A model generated the notes under the pieces. The model did no database searches, was not told the DNA's origin, and worked only from the letters and a program-made list of their open reading frames with translations. From the NCBI GenBank assembly GCA_945906015.1, contig CAMDQV010000115.1, positions 1 to 6,544 of the forward strand: 6,544 nt of DNA. The letters run 5' to 3'. The DNA is from Pedobacter schmidteae (GTDB lineage: Bacteria > Bacteroidota > Bacteroidia > Sphingobacteriales > Sphingobacteriaceae). Both the position numbers and the translations under genes were made by a program. This document shows positions 1 through 6,181 of the stretch, in pieces. Each line of letters opens with the position of its first letter. Positions within the stretch are counted from its first letter, which is position 1.

Positions 1-66
1 ATCTAAAACGGAACATGATATTTTGGATTAAATCAAGTAAAAATGAACCTTTATGGCTAATTGTTT

Positions 67-97
67 CTGAAACGAAATTAAAAAAAATGCATCTTTG
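67..97 (+). promoter_or_regulatory. Candidate Bacteroidota promoter for the ABC permease
   Basis: CATCTTTG at 90-97 matches the Bacteroidota -7 element TAnnTTTG except for its first base. A CTG at 67-69 lies 20 nt upstream, where a -33 TTG would be expected. Transcription would start near 104 and leave a leader of about 20 nt before the TTG start codon. The match is imperfect at both elements and the region is AT-rich, so this is a suggestion only. Confidence 0.35.
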
Positions 98-125
98 CTA
101 AGGTACAAAAAAAACCATTTCAGGA

Positions 126-1346
126 TTGAATTTACCTTTTTTCATCGCAAAGCGTATTACGTTTAACTCTAAACGTACTTTTTCAAAGCTAATTGTGCGT
201 ATCGCAATTCTTGGAATTATGCTTGGTCTTGCCGTAATGATTTTGGCCGTAGCTATCGTCAAAGGTTTTAAATCTGAGATCAGAGAGAAGGTTAGGGGTT
301 TCTCTGGAGATATTCAGATTGCTAAACTTGACCTGAATACATCCTACGATAACACTCCCTTTAGTATTTCAGAGTCTGAGTTGAAAAAAATTACCTCAAC
401 ATCAGGCATTTCATTTATCCAGCCATTTGCCACAAAGCCGGGTATTATCAATGCAGGTAATGAAGCCGAAGGAGTTGTATTGAAAGGGGTTGATCAATCG
501 TATAATTGGGAATATTATAAAAAGATACTTGTTGCAGGTAATGTGATTGATTTTTCAGATTCTGTTAAATCACGATCCCAGATATTAATCTCGAAATATA
601 CTGCCGACAGGTTAAATTTGAAGGTAGGGGATGACTTCCTGATGTATTTTATTGAAAATTCGCTCAGGAAAAGAAAATTTGAAATTACAGGCATCTATGA
701 ACTGGGTGTCGAAGAGGTTGATAAAATAGTTGTGATTGGTGATCTAGAACTGATCAGAAGTCTTAACAAGTGGCAACCTTCGCAGGTTGGTGGTTATGAG
801 TTAGGAGTTGATGATTTTAATAATCTGGATATAATTGAGCAGAAGGTTTACGAAGATCTGGGCATGGAGCTCAAATCATATACGATAAAGGAATATTATC
901 CTACTATTTTTGAATGGTTGTCTTTATTAGATGTGAATACTCAGGTAATCCTGATCCTAATGATGGCCGTTGCGGTGATCAATATGATATCTGCCTTATT
1001 GATCATGATTCTGGAACGTACCAATATGATCGGAATATTGAAAGCTTTGGGAAGTTCTAATTGGAATATCCGTAAAATATTTCTTTACAACGCCACTTAC
1101 CTGATTGGAATTGGCTTGTTGATTGGAAATGCTCTTGGTATCGGATTAGGTTTTTTTCAGTATCATACCCACTTTTTAACCTTAGATCAGTCTTCCTATT
1201 ACATGAGTTTTGTCCCCGTGCAATTAGATGTTCAGGATATTCTTTTACTGAATATAGGCACCTTGCTTATTAGTTTAATGGTACTTCTTATTCCTTCATT
1301 GCTGATTACCAGAATTTCGCCACTTAAGGCTATTCGATTTAAGTAA
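126..1346 (+). CDS. LolC/LolE-type (FtsX/MacB-like) ABC transporter permease
   Basis: This is a 406-residue inner-membrane permease subunit of an ABC transporter. Family members work with a LolD-type ATPase, either extracting lipoproteins from the inner membrane or acting as mechanotransmission exporters. The architecture is the classic four-helix one. TM1 is at about residues 22-47, followed by the family-typical GF(K)SEIREKV stretch. A large periplasmic domain spans about 49-270. TM2 is at about 273-297, TM3 at 318-344 and TM4 at 370-395. The loop after TM2 (ILERTNMIGILKALGSS, 295-311) is the conserved cytoplasmic coupling segment, and the C-terminal SPLKAIRFK is the usual family ending. 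The start is TTG: an in-frame TAA at 99-101 lies just upstream, there is no ATG or GTG in between, and MNLPFFIAKR is a normal N-terminus for this family. No ATPase gene is in the window, so the substrate is unknown. LolE-like lipoprotein release is the usual annotation but is unproven here. Confidence 0.88.
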   Translation: MNLPFFIAKRITFNSKRTFSKLIVRIAILGIMLGLAVMILAVAIVKGFKSEIREKVRGFSGDIQIAKLDLNTSYDNTPFSISESELKKITSTSGISFIQPFATKPGIINAGNEAEGVVLKGVDQSYNWEYYKKILVAGNVIDFSDSVKSRSQILISKYTADRLNLKVGDDFLMYFIENSLRKRKFEITGIYELGVEEVDKIVVIGDLELIRSLNKWQPSQVGGYELGVDDFNNLDIIEQKVYEDLGMELKSYTIKEYYPTIFEWLSLLDVNTQVILILMMAVAVINMISALLIMILERTNMIGILKALGSSNWNIRKIFLYNATYLIGIGLLIGNALGIGLGFFQYHTHFLTLDQSSYYMSFVPVQLDVQDILLLNIGTLLISLMVLLIPSLLITRISPLKAIRFK

Positions 1347-1364
1347 TAGTAGATCTTATTAACC

Positions 1365-1384
1365 AAAAAATAGAATTTTTTTTT
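1365..1384. terminator. Possible weak A/T hairpin between convergent genes
   Basis: The permease and mazG converge on a 62-nt gap. It contains a run of A (1365-1370) that can pair through T1371/A1375 with the following T run (1376-1384), giving a 7-bp stem of A-T pairs only with an AGA loop. The long T tract follows on the plus strand. There are no G-C pairs, so it would be weak. It is listed because it is the only terminator-like structure between the two 3' ends. Confidence 0.3.
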
Positions 1385-1408
1385 GAATCATTTAATTATA
1401 GGAAATTT

Positions 1409-2218
1409 TTAACTGTTTTTTGCCTCATTCCAGAATACATCCATTTCTGTCAAAGTCATATCCTTCAGGCTTTTACCTAGCTCTTTAGCTTTGCTTTCAA
1501 GGTATTGAAAACGTTTGATGAATTTTTTATTGGTCTTTTCAAGTGCATCTTCCGGATTTATATCAATAAACCGGGCATAGTTTATCAAAGAGAAGAGCAG
1601 ATCTCCAAATTCACCCTCGGCCTTGTCCTTATCGATGACCGTGTTTTCAACCGTATTAAACTCTTCTTTAAATTCTCTTAATTCTTCTTCAACTTTTTCC
1701 CATACCTGTGATTTTTCTTCCCAGTCGAAACCTACTCCGCGGGCTTTTTCCTGTATTCTGGATGCTTTGATCAATGCAGGTAATGAAAGAGGGACACCTT
1801 CTAGAACTGATTTATTGCCCTCTTTTAATTTTAGCTGTTCCCAGTTTCGTTTTACATCTACCTCATTTTCTACTATCACATCACTATAAATATGCGGGTG
1901 ACGATGAATAAGCTTCTCACAAATACCATTAAGTACATCCACAATAGTAAAGTCTTCGGTTTCTGATGCAATACGGCTATAAAAAACAAGATGGAGCATA
2001 ATATCTCCTAGTTCTTTTTTTACCTCGTCTATATTTCCTTCAAGTATTGAATCTGAAAGTTCATAAGTTTCTTCGATGGTGAGATGCCTGAGCGTTTCCA
2101 TGGTCTGCTTTTTATCCCATGGACATTGCTCCCTTAGCGTATTCATAATAGTTAAAAGGCGTTCGAATGCTGATGCAGGATTACTTCCTGCAGTGGGAAT
2201 ACTATTTGGAGCTGGCAT
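1409..2218 (-). CDS. mazG: Nucleoside triphosphate pyrophosphohydrolase MazG
   Basis: MazG hydrolyses (d)NTPs to NMP and pyrophosphate in the cytosol. It removes non-canonical nucleotides and, in some bacteria, affects (p)ppGpp levels. At 269 residues it is close to the E. coli enzyme (about 263). Both tandem MazG domains are visible. The N-terminal domain has CPWDKKQT (32-39), the metal-binding EExxE (EETYE, 49-53) and ELGD (69-72), followed by LIHRHPHIY (103-111). The C-terminal domain has EKARGVGFDW (157-166), the acidic helix EEELREFKEE (177-186) and EGEFGDLLF (201-209). In E. coli the C-terminal domain carries the activity, and its acidic residues are intact here. The ATG at 2218 is chosen because the conserved segment starts by about residue 17, upstream of the next Met at residue 25. 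The first 16 residues (PAPNSIPTAGSNPAS-like) look like a variable tail. The gene lies 40 nt after mnmD on the same strand and may be co-transcribed with it. Confidence 0.95.
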   Translation of the reverse strand: MPAPNSIPTAGSNPASAFERLLTIMNTLREQCPWDKKQTMETLRHLTIEETYELSDSILEGNIDEVKKELGDIMLHLVFYSRIASETEDFTIVDVLNGICEKLIHRHPHIYSDVIVENEVDVKRNWEQLKLKEGNKSVLEGVPLSLPALIKASRIQEKARGVGFDWEEKSQVWEKVEEELREFKEEFNTVENTVIDKDKAEGEFGDLLFSLINYARFIDINPEDALEKTNKKFIKRFQYLESKAKELGKSLKDMTLTEMDVFWNEAKNS

Positions 2219-2237
2219 GATCTAGAAATATTTGAGG

Positions 2238-2264
2238 TAAAAATAGGGTTTTTGTTTTTTACAA
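2238..2264 (-). promoter_or_regulatory. Possible promoter for mazG overlapping the mnmD stop
   Basis: On the minus strand, TATTTTTA (complement of 2238-2245) matches the TAnnTTTG element except for the last base. A TTG (complement of 2262-2264) lies 16 nt upstream, which is a little short for the usual spacing. That TTG is the last sense codon of mnmD. If real, mazG could be transcribed separately from mnmD. The evidence is weak in this AT-rich gap. Confidence 0.25.
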
Positions 2265-2933
2265 TTTGACCGCTCTAAGCATTTCCCGCTTTCCTGCTGC
2301 TCCTGGTACTTTTTCAATTGAAAAACCGAAACTCCTCATGGTTCTTTTAAGGTCTCCAGTGATTGCATAGCTTACAAATACACCACCCGGCTTTACAAAG
2401 TTACAGATATGATTTAGCGATTCTAAATTCCACATTTCTGGTTGATGAACAGCAGCAAAGGCATCGAAGTAGATTACATCAAACAGTTGTTGTGATTTGA
2501 AATTGAGTAATTTTTCAGCTGCAATTTCGAGCAAACAAGCCTCGTTTATTTGGGTCATATTATTCAATGCGACTGAATAATTATTTAGGAATGAGTCCCA
2601 TAATTTTTCTGATATATATTCATGATATCCTGTTTCAGTGATCATATCCTGATTGAGGGGAAAGGCTTCTATTCCAGTATAACTCAATTGGATCTGATTT
2701 TTTATACAATGATCGGCTGTTACTAAAAAGTTTAAGCCCGTTCCGAAACCAACTTCTAGGATGGATGCTTTTTTTTCTGCTTTTCCTTCTAGGAAATAAT
2801 TGAGTCCTGAATTTAGAAATACATGCTTACTTTCCTGTAATGCCCCGTGTCTGGAATGATAATTTTCACCTACTTGTTCATTGAAAATGGTTTTTGAACC
2901 GTCGGAGGTCATTACAAAGCTTAAGTGATCCAT
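2259..2933 (-). CDS. mnmD: Stand-alone tRNA wobble-uridine methyltransferase MnmD (MnmC2-like)
   Basis: This enzyme uses S-adenosylmethionine to methylate 5-aminomethyl-2-thiouridine at position 34 of certain tRNAs, the last step to mnm5s2U after MnmE/MnmG. The 224 residues correspond to the DUF752/Methyltransf_30 half of E. coli MnmC, with no FAD oxidase domain attached. Visible signatures are: N-terminal TSDGSKT and YHSRHGALQESKHVFL (25-40), where the family reads YxS..GALxESxxVF; the SAM loop LEVGFGTGLNFL (59-70); the acidic ribose-binding position in GIEAFPL (87-93); the catalytic-region DAFA followed by PEMW (157-167); VKPGGVFVSYA (180-190); and the terminal VPGAAGKREMLRA (209-221). The start ATG at 2933 gives a family-typical N-terminus. 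Organisms with a stand-alone MnmD are thought to make the aminomethyl intermediate directly with MnmEG and ammonium, so no MnmC1 is needed. It is the first gene of a minus-strand pair with mazG. Confidence 0.93.
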   Translation of the reverse strand: MDHLSFVMTSDGSKTIFNEQVGENYHSRHGALQESKHVFLNSGLNYFLEGKAEKKASILEVGFGTGLNFLVTADHCIKNQIQLSYTGIEAFPLNQDMITETGYHEYISEKLWDSFLNNYSVALNNMTQINEACLLEIAAEKLLNFKSQQLFDVIYFDAFAAVHQPEMWNLESLNHICNFVKPGGVFVSYAITGDLKRTMRSFGFSIEKVPGAAGKREMLRAVKL

Positions 2934-2937
2934 TTAA

Positions 2938-2971
2938 TTGCAATAATTGGAATTAGAGTTAATTAAATTTG
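2938..2971 (+). promoter_or_regulatory. Consensus-like plus-strand promoter with no gene directly after it
   Basis: TAAATTTG at 2964-2971 matches the Bacteroidota -7 element TAnnTTTG at every defined base, the best match seen in this window. A TTG at 2938-2940 lies 23 nt upstream, at the wide end of the accepted spacing. Transcription would start near 2978 and run through the structured intergenic DNA. valS is about 450 nt further on, so this is either a distal valS promoter, the promoter of an unannotated RNA, or a chance match. It overlaps the mnmD 5' end on the opposite strand. Confidence 0.35.
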
Positions 2972-3086
2972 TCCCGTTGCTTACCCATCGGCTCCAGGAT
3001 TCAGTATAGGTATAGATTTTAGAGGTTTGAACGCCATTTTTTTGTAAACAGGCTTAACCCCTGCTAAAAAAAATAGATTAATGTAA

Positions 3087-3183
3087 TTCATGGTTCAATA
3101 ATTATTGGCTAGTAATAAAAATAAAAATAAGGGTTAATAACGAAAAGAAAAGAATTTTACGAAACTATTTATTGAACCATGAA
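3087..3183. repeat. Perfect 15-bp inverted repeat with 67-nt spacer
   Basis: TTCATGGTTCAATAA at 3087-3101 is repeated exactly, in inverted orientation, as TTATTGAACCATGAA at 3169-3183. The spacer is AT-rich and has no reading frame of note. Pairing stops at both outer edges (A3086 faces A3184) and no target-site duplication is evident. As RNA it could form one long hairpin. As DNA it resembles the ends of a very small MITE-like element or a pair of binding sites. Nothing in the sequence decides between these. Confidence 0.6.
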
Positions 3184-3214
3184 ATCAGGTATCTTAATCT
3201 TAAATTAGTAAGAA

Positions 3215-3257
3215 AAAAGCCTATAATTTTAAAAATTAGAGGTTTTCATTTTTATTT
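3215..3257. terminator. Terminator-like hairpin not attached to any gene
   Basis: AAAA (3215-3218), CCT (3220-3222) and TAATTTT (3224-3230) pair with AAAATTA (3232-3238), AGG (3240-3242) and TTTT (3243-3246). G3219 is left bulged and there is one A/G mismatch. This gives 14 pairs, mostly A-T, followed on the plus strand by CATTTTTATTT. On the minus strand the stem is also followed by a T run, so it could act in both directions. No gene ends nearby on either strand, and this makes it notable. Confidence 0.4.
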
Positions 3258-3306
3258 GATAATCTGCTAATAATCACCGTTCAACAGTAAAGTTAGTGTT
3301 AAATAA

Positions 3307-3326
3307 GGAATATAATATTCCGGAAT
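3307..3326. promoter_or_regulatory. Overlapping palindromes upstream of valS, operator candidate
   Basis: GGAATAT-A-ATATTCC (3307-3321) is a perfect 7+1+7 palindrome. Its right half is shared with a second perfect palindrome, ATTCCGGAAT (3317-3326), so GGAAT or its complement occurs three times in 20 bp. It lies about 100 nt upstream of the valS start. Such symmetry suits a dimeric DNA-binding protein, but no regulator can be named. Confidence 0.35.
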
Positions 3327-3373
3327 GCAAAAACACAACAAAACCAAAAATTTGAAAATACAGATAGACTATA

Positions 3374-3405
3374 TTCAAAAAATACCTCTCAAAAATGTAC
3401 TTTTA
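3374..3405 (+). promoter_or_regulatory. Candidate proximal promoter for valS
   Basis: TACTTTTA at 3398-3405 matches TAnnTTTG except for the last base. A TTC at 3374-3376, 21 nt upstream, takes the place of the -33 TTG. The start of transcription would be near 3412, leaving a leader of about 17 nt before the ATG, similar in layout to the permease promoter. There is no Shine-Dalgarno-like sequence before the ATG (TTTTGATAA precedes it), as is usual in this phylum. Confidence 0.35.
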
Positions 3406-3428
3406 CAATTTAATTTCCCTTTTGATAA

Positions 3429-6068
3429 ATGAGCATTCCTAAAACATATAATCCGCGAGAAACAGAGGATAAGTGGTATTCATACTGGTTGGATAAAAAA
3501 TTCTTCCGTTCAGTTCCTGATGAGCGTGAACCTTATACCATTGTAATACCTCCACCGAATGTTACCGGAGTCTTGCATATGGGACATATGTTAAATAATA
3601 CCATTCAGGATGTATTGATCCGCAGGGCGCGTATGCAAGGTAAAAATGCCTGTTGGATTCCCGGTACAGATCATGCATCGATTGCCACAGAGGCTAAAGT
3701 AGTAGCAATGCTCAAGGAAAAGGGAATTGAGAAAAAGGATGTAAGCAGGGATGAATTTTTGGAGTACGCTTATGAATGGAAAGACAAATACGGTGGTATC
3801 ATTCTGAAGCAGTTAGAGAAACTTGGTGCTTCATGTGATTGGGACAGAACACGTTTTACTATGGAGGAGGATCTATCAGAAGCTGTTATAGATACTTTTA
3901 TTCATTTGTATAAAAAGGGATGGATCTATCGTGGTATCCGGATGGTGAACTGGGATCCTAAAGGAAAAACTGCAGTTTCTGATGAAGAGGTTATCCGCAA
4001 AGAAGTCAATCAGAAATTATATTATATCCGATACGAAGTAAAAGATCAGGCCATAGATTCTAAATCATATCTAACCATTGCAACCACCCGGCCTGAAACG
4101 ATCATGGCCGATACAGCAATTTGTATCAATCCAAACGATCCCAGATTTAATCATCTGAAAGGGAAATCTGTATTTATACCATTAATAAATAGGGAAATAC
4201 CTGTAATTGAGGATGAATATGTGGATATGGAATTTGGTACCGGTTGTCTTAAAGTTACACCAGCTCATGATCTGAATGATTATGAACTTGGGGTGAAACA
4301 TAAGCTACAAGTCATTGACATTTTAAATGATGATGGTACCTTAAATGAGAATGCTCAAATCTTGGTAGGAGAAGACCGTTTTATTGCCCGCAAGATGATC
4401 AGTAAAATGCTTGGAGAGGCCGGTTGTCTTGATAAAGTAGAGGAATATAAATCGCAGATTGGTTTTTCTGAGCGAACAGATGCCGCTATTGAGCCAAAGC
4501 TTTCTATGCAGTGGTTCTGTAAAATGTCGGAAATGTCTGAACCTGCCTTGAACTATGTATTGAATGGAGAGGTAAAGCTGATTCCTGAAAAGTTCATCAA
4601 TACCTACAAGCATTGGATGGAGAATGTCAAAGATTGGTGTATTAGCAGGCAGTTATGGTGGGGCCAAAGGATACCGGCATGGTACAATTTAAAAGGAGAG
4701 TGGGTAGTTGCCAGAACAAGAGAGGAAGCAGTTCAGGAGTTTAAAAATCAGTTTCCTGAATTTGATTCAACTAATATCAGACAAGACGATGATGTAGTAG
4801 ATACCTGGTTCTCATCCTGGCTTTGGCCAATTTCTGTTTTTGATGGGTTTAAAGACCCTGATAATGCAGATATTAATTATTATTATCCTACCAATGACCT
4901 GGTTACTGCACCTGAGATACTTTTCTTTTGGGTGGCAAGAATGATCATGGCTGGGCATGAATTTAGAGGAAAGGCGCCATTTAAAAATGTTTATCTCACA
5001 GGTATTGTACGCGATAAGCAAGGTAGAAAAATGTCGAAGTCACTGGGTAATTCACCAGATCCAATAGATCTGATTGAAAGATATGGTGCTGATGGAGTTC
5101 GGGTAGGGATGCTTTTATGCTCTCCTGCAGGAAATGATTTGATGTTTGATGAAAGCTATTGTGAGCAAGGTCGTAATTTTGCCAATAAGGTATGGAATGC
5201 CTTTAGGCTTGTGAAAGGCTGGGAAGTTGATGAAAGCCTACCAAACACTAATCAGCAGGCTATTAACTGGTTCGATTCTGCATTTAATCAGGCTTTTATT
5301 GAGATTGAAGAAAATTATAGACAATACCGGCTTTCAGATTCATTAATGGGAATCTATAAATTGGTTTGGGATGATTTCTGTGCCTGGTATCTTGAAATGA
5401 TCAAGCCTGTTTATCAGCAGCCGATCGATCCGGAAACTTATCGTGTAACCATAGAATACTTTGAGCGGATATTGAAATTGCTTCATCCTTATATGCCTTT
5501 TTTAACAGAAGAATTGTGGCATGATGACCTTTTTGTTGAACGCCAGGAACTAGATTGCTGTATTATTGCTCCTTATCCTATTGTAGGTAAGGTAAATGAT
5601 GCGCTTTTGAATGACATAGATTTTGTTAAACTAGTAGTTTCTGAGATTAGAAATGTTAGAAATGCAAAGCAAATATCTCCTAAAGAAGCTTTGCCATTAA
5701 GCATAAGAGTTAATTCTTCTATAAAGTATGATGATTATTTGTCTATAATTTTCAAACTTGCCAATATCAGTTCATCTCAATTTGTTAAGGAACCCGTTTC
5801 TGGTGCAAACACTTTCATGGCTGGCAAAGATGAATTCTTTATTTCTCTAGAAAATACTATTGATGTGGATTCAGAAAGAGATCGGCTTGAAAAGGAAATT
5901 GATTATCAGAATGGCTTTCTTAGCTCGGTTGAGGCTAAATTATCGAATGAACGATTTATTCAAAATGCTAAAGAAGAAGTTGTTGAAAATGAGCGACGTA
6001 AAAAAGAGGATGCGCTTTCAAAACTTAAAATCCTAGAATTAGCACTTAAATCACTTTCTGATCTTTAA
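3429..6068 (+). CDS. valS: Valyl-tRNA synthetase
   Basis: This class Ia aminoacyl-tRNA synthetase activates valine with ATP, charges tRNA-Val in the cytosol and edits mischarged threonine. It is complete at 879 residues, somewhat shorter than the E. coli enzyme (about 951). In order: the N-terminal YNPRETEDKWYSYW; the HIGH signature as PPPNVTGVLHMGH (41-53); GTDHAS (79-84); the CP1 editing domain with ATTRPET (218-224) and VTPAHDLND (276-284); DWCISRQLWWGQRIPAWY (402-419); the KMSKS loop, intact, at 534-538; GRNFANKVWNAF at the entry to the anticodon-binding domain, which runs to about 760; and a charged C-terminal coiled coil (about 812-878), the ValRS tRNA-binding arm. The ATG start gives the usual N-terminus. 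The gene stands alone, divergent from mnmD and convergent with the kinase gene. No T-box or similar leader was recognised in the upstream region. Confidence 0.98.
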   Translation: MSIPKTYNPRETEDKWYSYWLDKKFFRSVPDEREPYTIVIPPPNVTGVLHMGHMLNNTIQDVLIRRARMQGKNACWIPGTDHASIATEAKVVAMLKEKGIEKKDVSRDEFLEYAYEWKDKYGGIILKQLEKLGASCDWDRTRFTMEEDLSEAVIDTFIHLYKKGWIYRGIRMVNWDPKGKTAVSDEEVIRKEVNQKLYYIRYEVKDQAIDSKSYLTIATTRPETIMADTAICINPNDPRFNHLKGKSVFIPLINREIPVIEDEYVDMEFGTGCLKVTPAHDLNDYELGVKHKLQVIDILNDDGTLNENAQILVGEDRFIARKMISKMLGEAGCLDKVEEYKSQIGFSERTDAAIEPKLSMQWFCKMSEMSEPALNYVLNGEVKLIPEKFINTYKHWMENVKDWCISRQLWWGQRIPAWYNLKGEWVVARTREEAVQEFKNQFPEFDSTNIRQDDDVVDTWFSSWLWPISVFDGFKDPDNADINYYYPTNDLVTAPEILFFWVARMIMAGHEFRGKAPFKNVYLTGIVRDKQGRKMSKSLGNSPDPIDLIERYGADGVRVGMLLCSPAGNDLMFDESYCEQGRNFANKVWNAFRLVKGWEVDESLPNTNQQAINWFDSAFNQAFIEIEENYRQYRLSDSLMGIYKLVWDDFCAWYLEMIKPVYQQPIDPETYRVTIEYFERILKLLHPYMPFLTEELWHDDLFVERQELDCCIIAPYPIVGKVNDALLNDIDFVKLVVSEIRNVRNAKQISPKEALPLSIRVNSSIKYDDYLSIIFKLANISSSQFVKEPVSGANTFMAGKDEFFISLENTIDVDSERDRLEKEIDYQNGFLSSVEAKLSNERFIQNAKEEVVENERRKKEDALSKLKILELALKSLSDL

Positions 6069-6075
6069 ATTTAAG

Positions 6076-6108
6076 CAAACACAGGTTTTCATAATCTGTT
6101 TTTGTTTA
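6076..6108 (+). terminator. Probable intrinsic terminator of valS
   Basis: CAAACACAG (6076-6084) pairs with CTGTTTTTG (6096-6104) in 8 of 9 positions around an 11-nt loop. The T run forms part of the 3' arm and continues as TTTAT. It begins 8 nt after the valS stop. The stem is modest in G-C content but well placed. Confidence 0.55.
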
Positions 6109-6181
6109 TCTAAAAATACTTTTAATAGTGGTTAGCAACATCCTCCACCCGGCGTACATGTTGAGGCAATATCAACTGGCT

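Larger units (their letters stand above)
2934..3428. other. Long structured intergenic region between divergent mnmD and valS
   Basis: There is no convincing protein gene in these roughly 495 nt. The longest starts give only very short peptides, for example an 18-codon frame on the minus strand at 2981-3037. The left part (about 2972-3065) is visibly richer in G+C than the rest. The remainder is very AT-rich and contains, in order: a plus-strand promoter-like motif, a CAGG/CCTG mini-hairpin flanked by T and A runs (about 3036-3073), a 15-bp inverted repeat (3087-3183), a terminator-like hairpin (3215-3246), overlapping palindromes (3307-3326) and a possible valS promoter. It is much longer than two divergent promoters would require. 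Confidence 0.6.

Noticed and set aside
1..101. Possible 3' end of an upstream gene on the plus strand (frame ending SKTEHDILD at 31, another open to 101), or a divergent ATG at 14-16 on the minus strand
   Set aside because: Too few codons are visible to recognise a protein or to choose between frames. The longer frame would also run through the putative permease promoter.
1623..1889. Plus-strand frame of 88 codons inside mazG
   Set aside because: It is antisense to a well-conserved MazG sequence, its product is a Ser/Thr/Phe-rich low-complexity string without a recognisable domain, and no start signal precedes it.
3036..3073. CAGG/CCTG hairpin flanked by a T7 run and an A8 run, considered as a terminator or riboswitch
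   Set aside because: Only four G-C-containing pairs are contiguous, with unpaired bases between them and the A/T arms. On neither strand does a T tail follow the stem directly, and it matches no riboswitch known to me.
2934..3428. Insertion sequence or prophage remnant in the intergenic region
   Set aside because: There is no transposase or integrase coding similarity and no target-site duplication. The 15-bp inverted repeat alone is not enough to call a mobile element.
4341..4613. Minus-strand frame of 90 codons inside valS
   Set aside because: It lies opposite the conserved ValRS core, and its sequence shows no domain and is what antisense of a coding region would give.
4812..5021. Minus-strand frame of 69 codons inside valS
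   Set aside because: It is antisense shadow of the catalytic domain just before KMSKS; the Cys/His content is incidental.
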